Of a stretch of DNA of 62,068 nucleotides, positions 61,509 to 62,068 are shown piece by piece. This DNA is from Streptococcus porci DSM 23759 (lineage in GTDB: Bacteria > Bacillota > Bacilli > Lactobacillales > Streptococcaceae), in NCBI RefSeq assembly GCF_000423765.1, contig NZ_AUIP01000017.1, forward strand, positions 1-62,068, given 5' to 3'. Every line of letters begins with the position of its first letter. Positions within the stretch are counted from its first letter, which is position 1. The translations under genes and the position numbers were made by a program. The notes under the pieces were generated by a model, which saw only the letters and a program-made list of their open reading frames with translations, ran no database searches and was not told the DNA's origin.

Positions 61509-62068
61509 ATGAAAAGTTTTGTTAAAGCTAACCTCACCATCCCTGTAGCCCTTAGCCTCTTTTTGGCTAATACGCAAGTCCAAGCCGATGAAACGACGAC
61601 AGTCAAGCAAGAAACAAGCCTTGCTAGCCCTGTTTCATCAGAAAGCACTAGCACAGAAAGCCCTTCAGCTACTCCAGAAACCAGTCAGGTAAGTACCGAA
61701 GCTATCACAGCTAGCCCTGAAGCAACTCAGTCAGCCCCAACCTCAACTTCAACCGAAAGCACAGAGGTAGAAACAAAAGCAGAAGTATCAACGGAAGCCC
61801 AAACTACCGTCACTTCAGAAGCTAAGGAGTCAGAAACTCCCAAAACTAGAGAAGCTAGCACCGAAAGAGTAACTCCAAAGGCTTTAAAGGCTCCAAAAGT
61901 GGTCGAGACCTCCCCTCTCTCAGCCACTCCAAATGCTCAAGACATGACAGTAACCTACACAGGAGAGGTTCCCAAAAACAGTGAAGTCCGTGTTGCTGTC
62001 TGGTCGCAGATTGGTGGCCAAGATGACCTCAAATGGTACACCCTTCAAAACGGTCAGACCACCGTTCC
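61509..62068 (+). CDS. Secreted surface protein with GBS Bsp-like repeat (3' end outside window)
   Basis: The frame is open to the window edge (186 codons). A signal peptide (1-~26, ending Gln-Val-Gln-Ala) is followed by a Ser/Thr/Glu/Ala-rich low-complexity region (~27-135). At ~139-177 a GBS Bsp-like repeat begins (Val-Thr-Tyr-Thr-Gly-Glu-Val-Pro ... Val-Ala-Val-Trp-Ser-Gln-Ile-Gly-Gly-Gln-Asp-Asp-Leu-Lys-Trp-Tyr). In streptococci such repeats precede CHAP amidase or glucosaminidase domains, so a peptidoglycan hydrolase or wall-structuring protein is likely; the decisive part is outside the window. Confidence 0.8.
   Translation, partial: MKSFVKANLTIPVALSLFLANTQVQADETTTVKQETSLASPVSSESTSTESPSATPETSQVSTEAITASPEATQSAPTSTSTESTEVETKAEVSTEAQTTVTSEAKESETPKTREASTERVTPKALKAPKVVETSPLSATPNAQDMTVTYTGEVPKNSEVRVAVWSQIGGQDDLKWYTLQNGQTTV

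Overview
The window is a chromosomal segment of a low-GC Gram-positive coccus, almost certainly Streptococcus. The evidence is: sortase substrates with LPATGD anchors; RocS, CoiA with a SigX-type box, CppA and PepX next to an aquaglyceroporin; the rimP-nusA-ylxR-ylxQ-infB-rbfA cluster; the ula and scr sugar loci; and a pneumococcal BOX-like repeat. I cannot fix the species. An intergenic repeat after rsmA looks, from memory, like repeats in S. suis-type genomes.

Layout. 1-2.7 kb: end of a SEC10/PgrA-like wall protein, then relics of an integrative element (IS982-family end, excisionase-like scrap, gutted tyrosine integrase). 2.7-10.3 kb: the usual tatD-rnmV-rsmA block, split by about 5 kb of accessory genes: an orphan antitoxin-like ORF, an AT-rich 930-aa SIR2 protein resembling defence-associated sirtuins, a dead Nudix gene, a YefM-YoeB toxin-antitoxin pair, a DUF1697 gene and a HIT gene. 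9.4-11.2 kb: a visibly GC-rich patch (rsmA, an intergenic repeat, a 5'-truncated YdcF gene). 11.2-25.4 kb: tRNA-Leu(CAG), wall-anchored 5'-nucleotidase, flavoprotein, rocS, exonuclease, a membrane-tethered MerR regulator with its ABC exporter, divergent xpt/pbuX, PrsW and CPBP membrane proteases and a two-component system. 25.4-33.9 kb: ybaB, pepX, glpF-like channel, cppA operon, groESL.

34-42 kb is a complete L-ascorbate regulon: ulaABCDEF, the PRD regulator ulaR, and ulaG as a separate unit. The ulaA and ulaG promoters share a 34-nt motif (33/34 identical) at identical distance from the -10 box, so one activator site probably drives both. 42-50 kb holds a pseudouridine synthase, a D,D-carboxypeptidase and the sucrose regulon (scrR-scrB divergent from scrA-scrK). 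50-56.4 kb is the translation and transcription-factor cluster. 56.4-62 kb has coiA, a leaderless-looking radical SAM gene, mnmM, small or decayed genes, a lone ABC ATPase and the start of a second wall protein.

Most worth following: (i) the SIR2 protein in the rnmV-rsmA gap; (ii) related structured leader sequences placed between a Shine-Dalgarno-like site and the start codon of both nusA and scrB; (iii) the MerR-transmembrane-zinc-ribbon regulator; (iv) the shared ula operator; (v) a probable ATC start in rimP; (vi) two genes with the same leaderless promoter layout.
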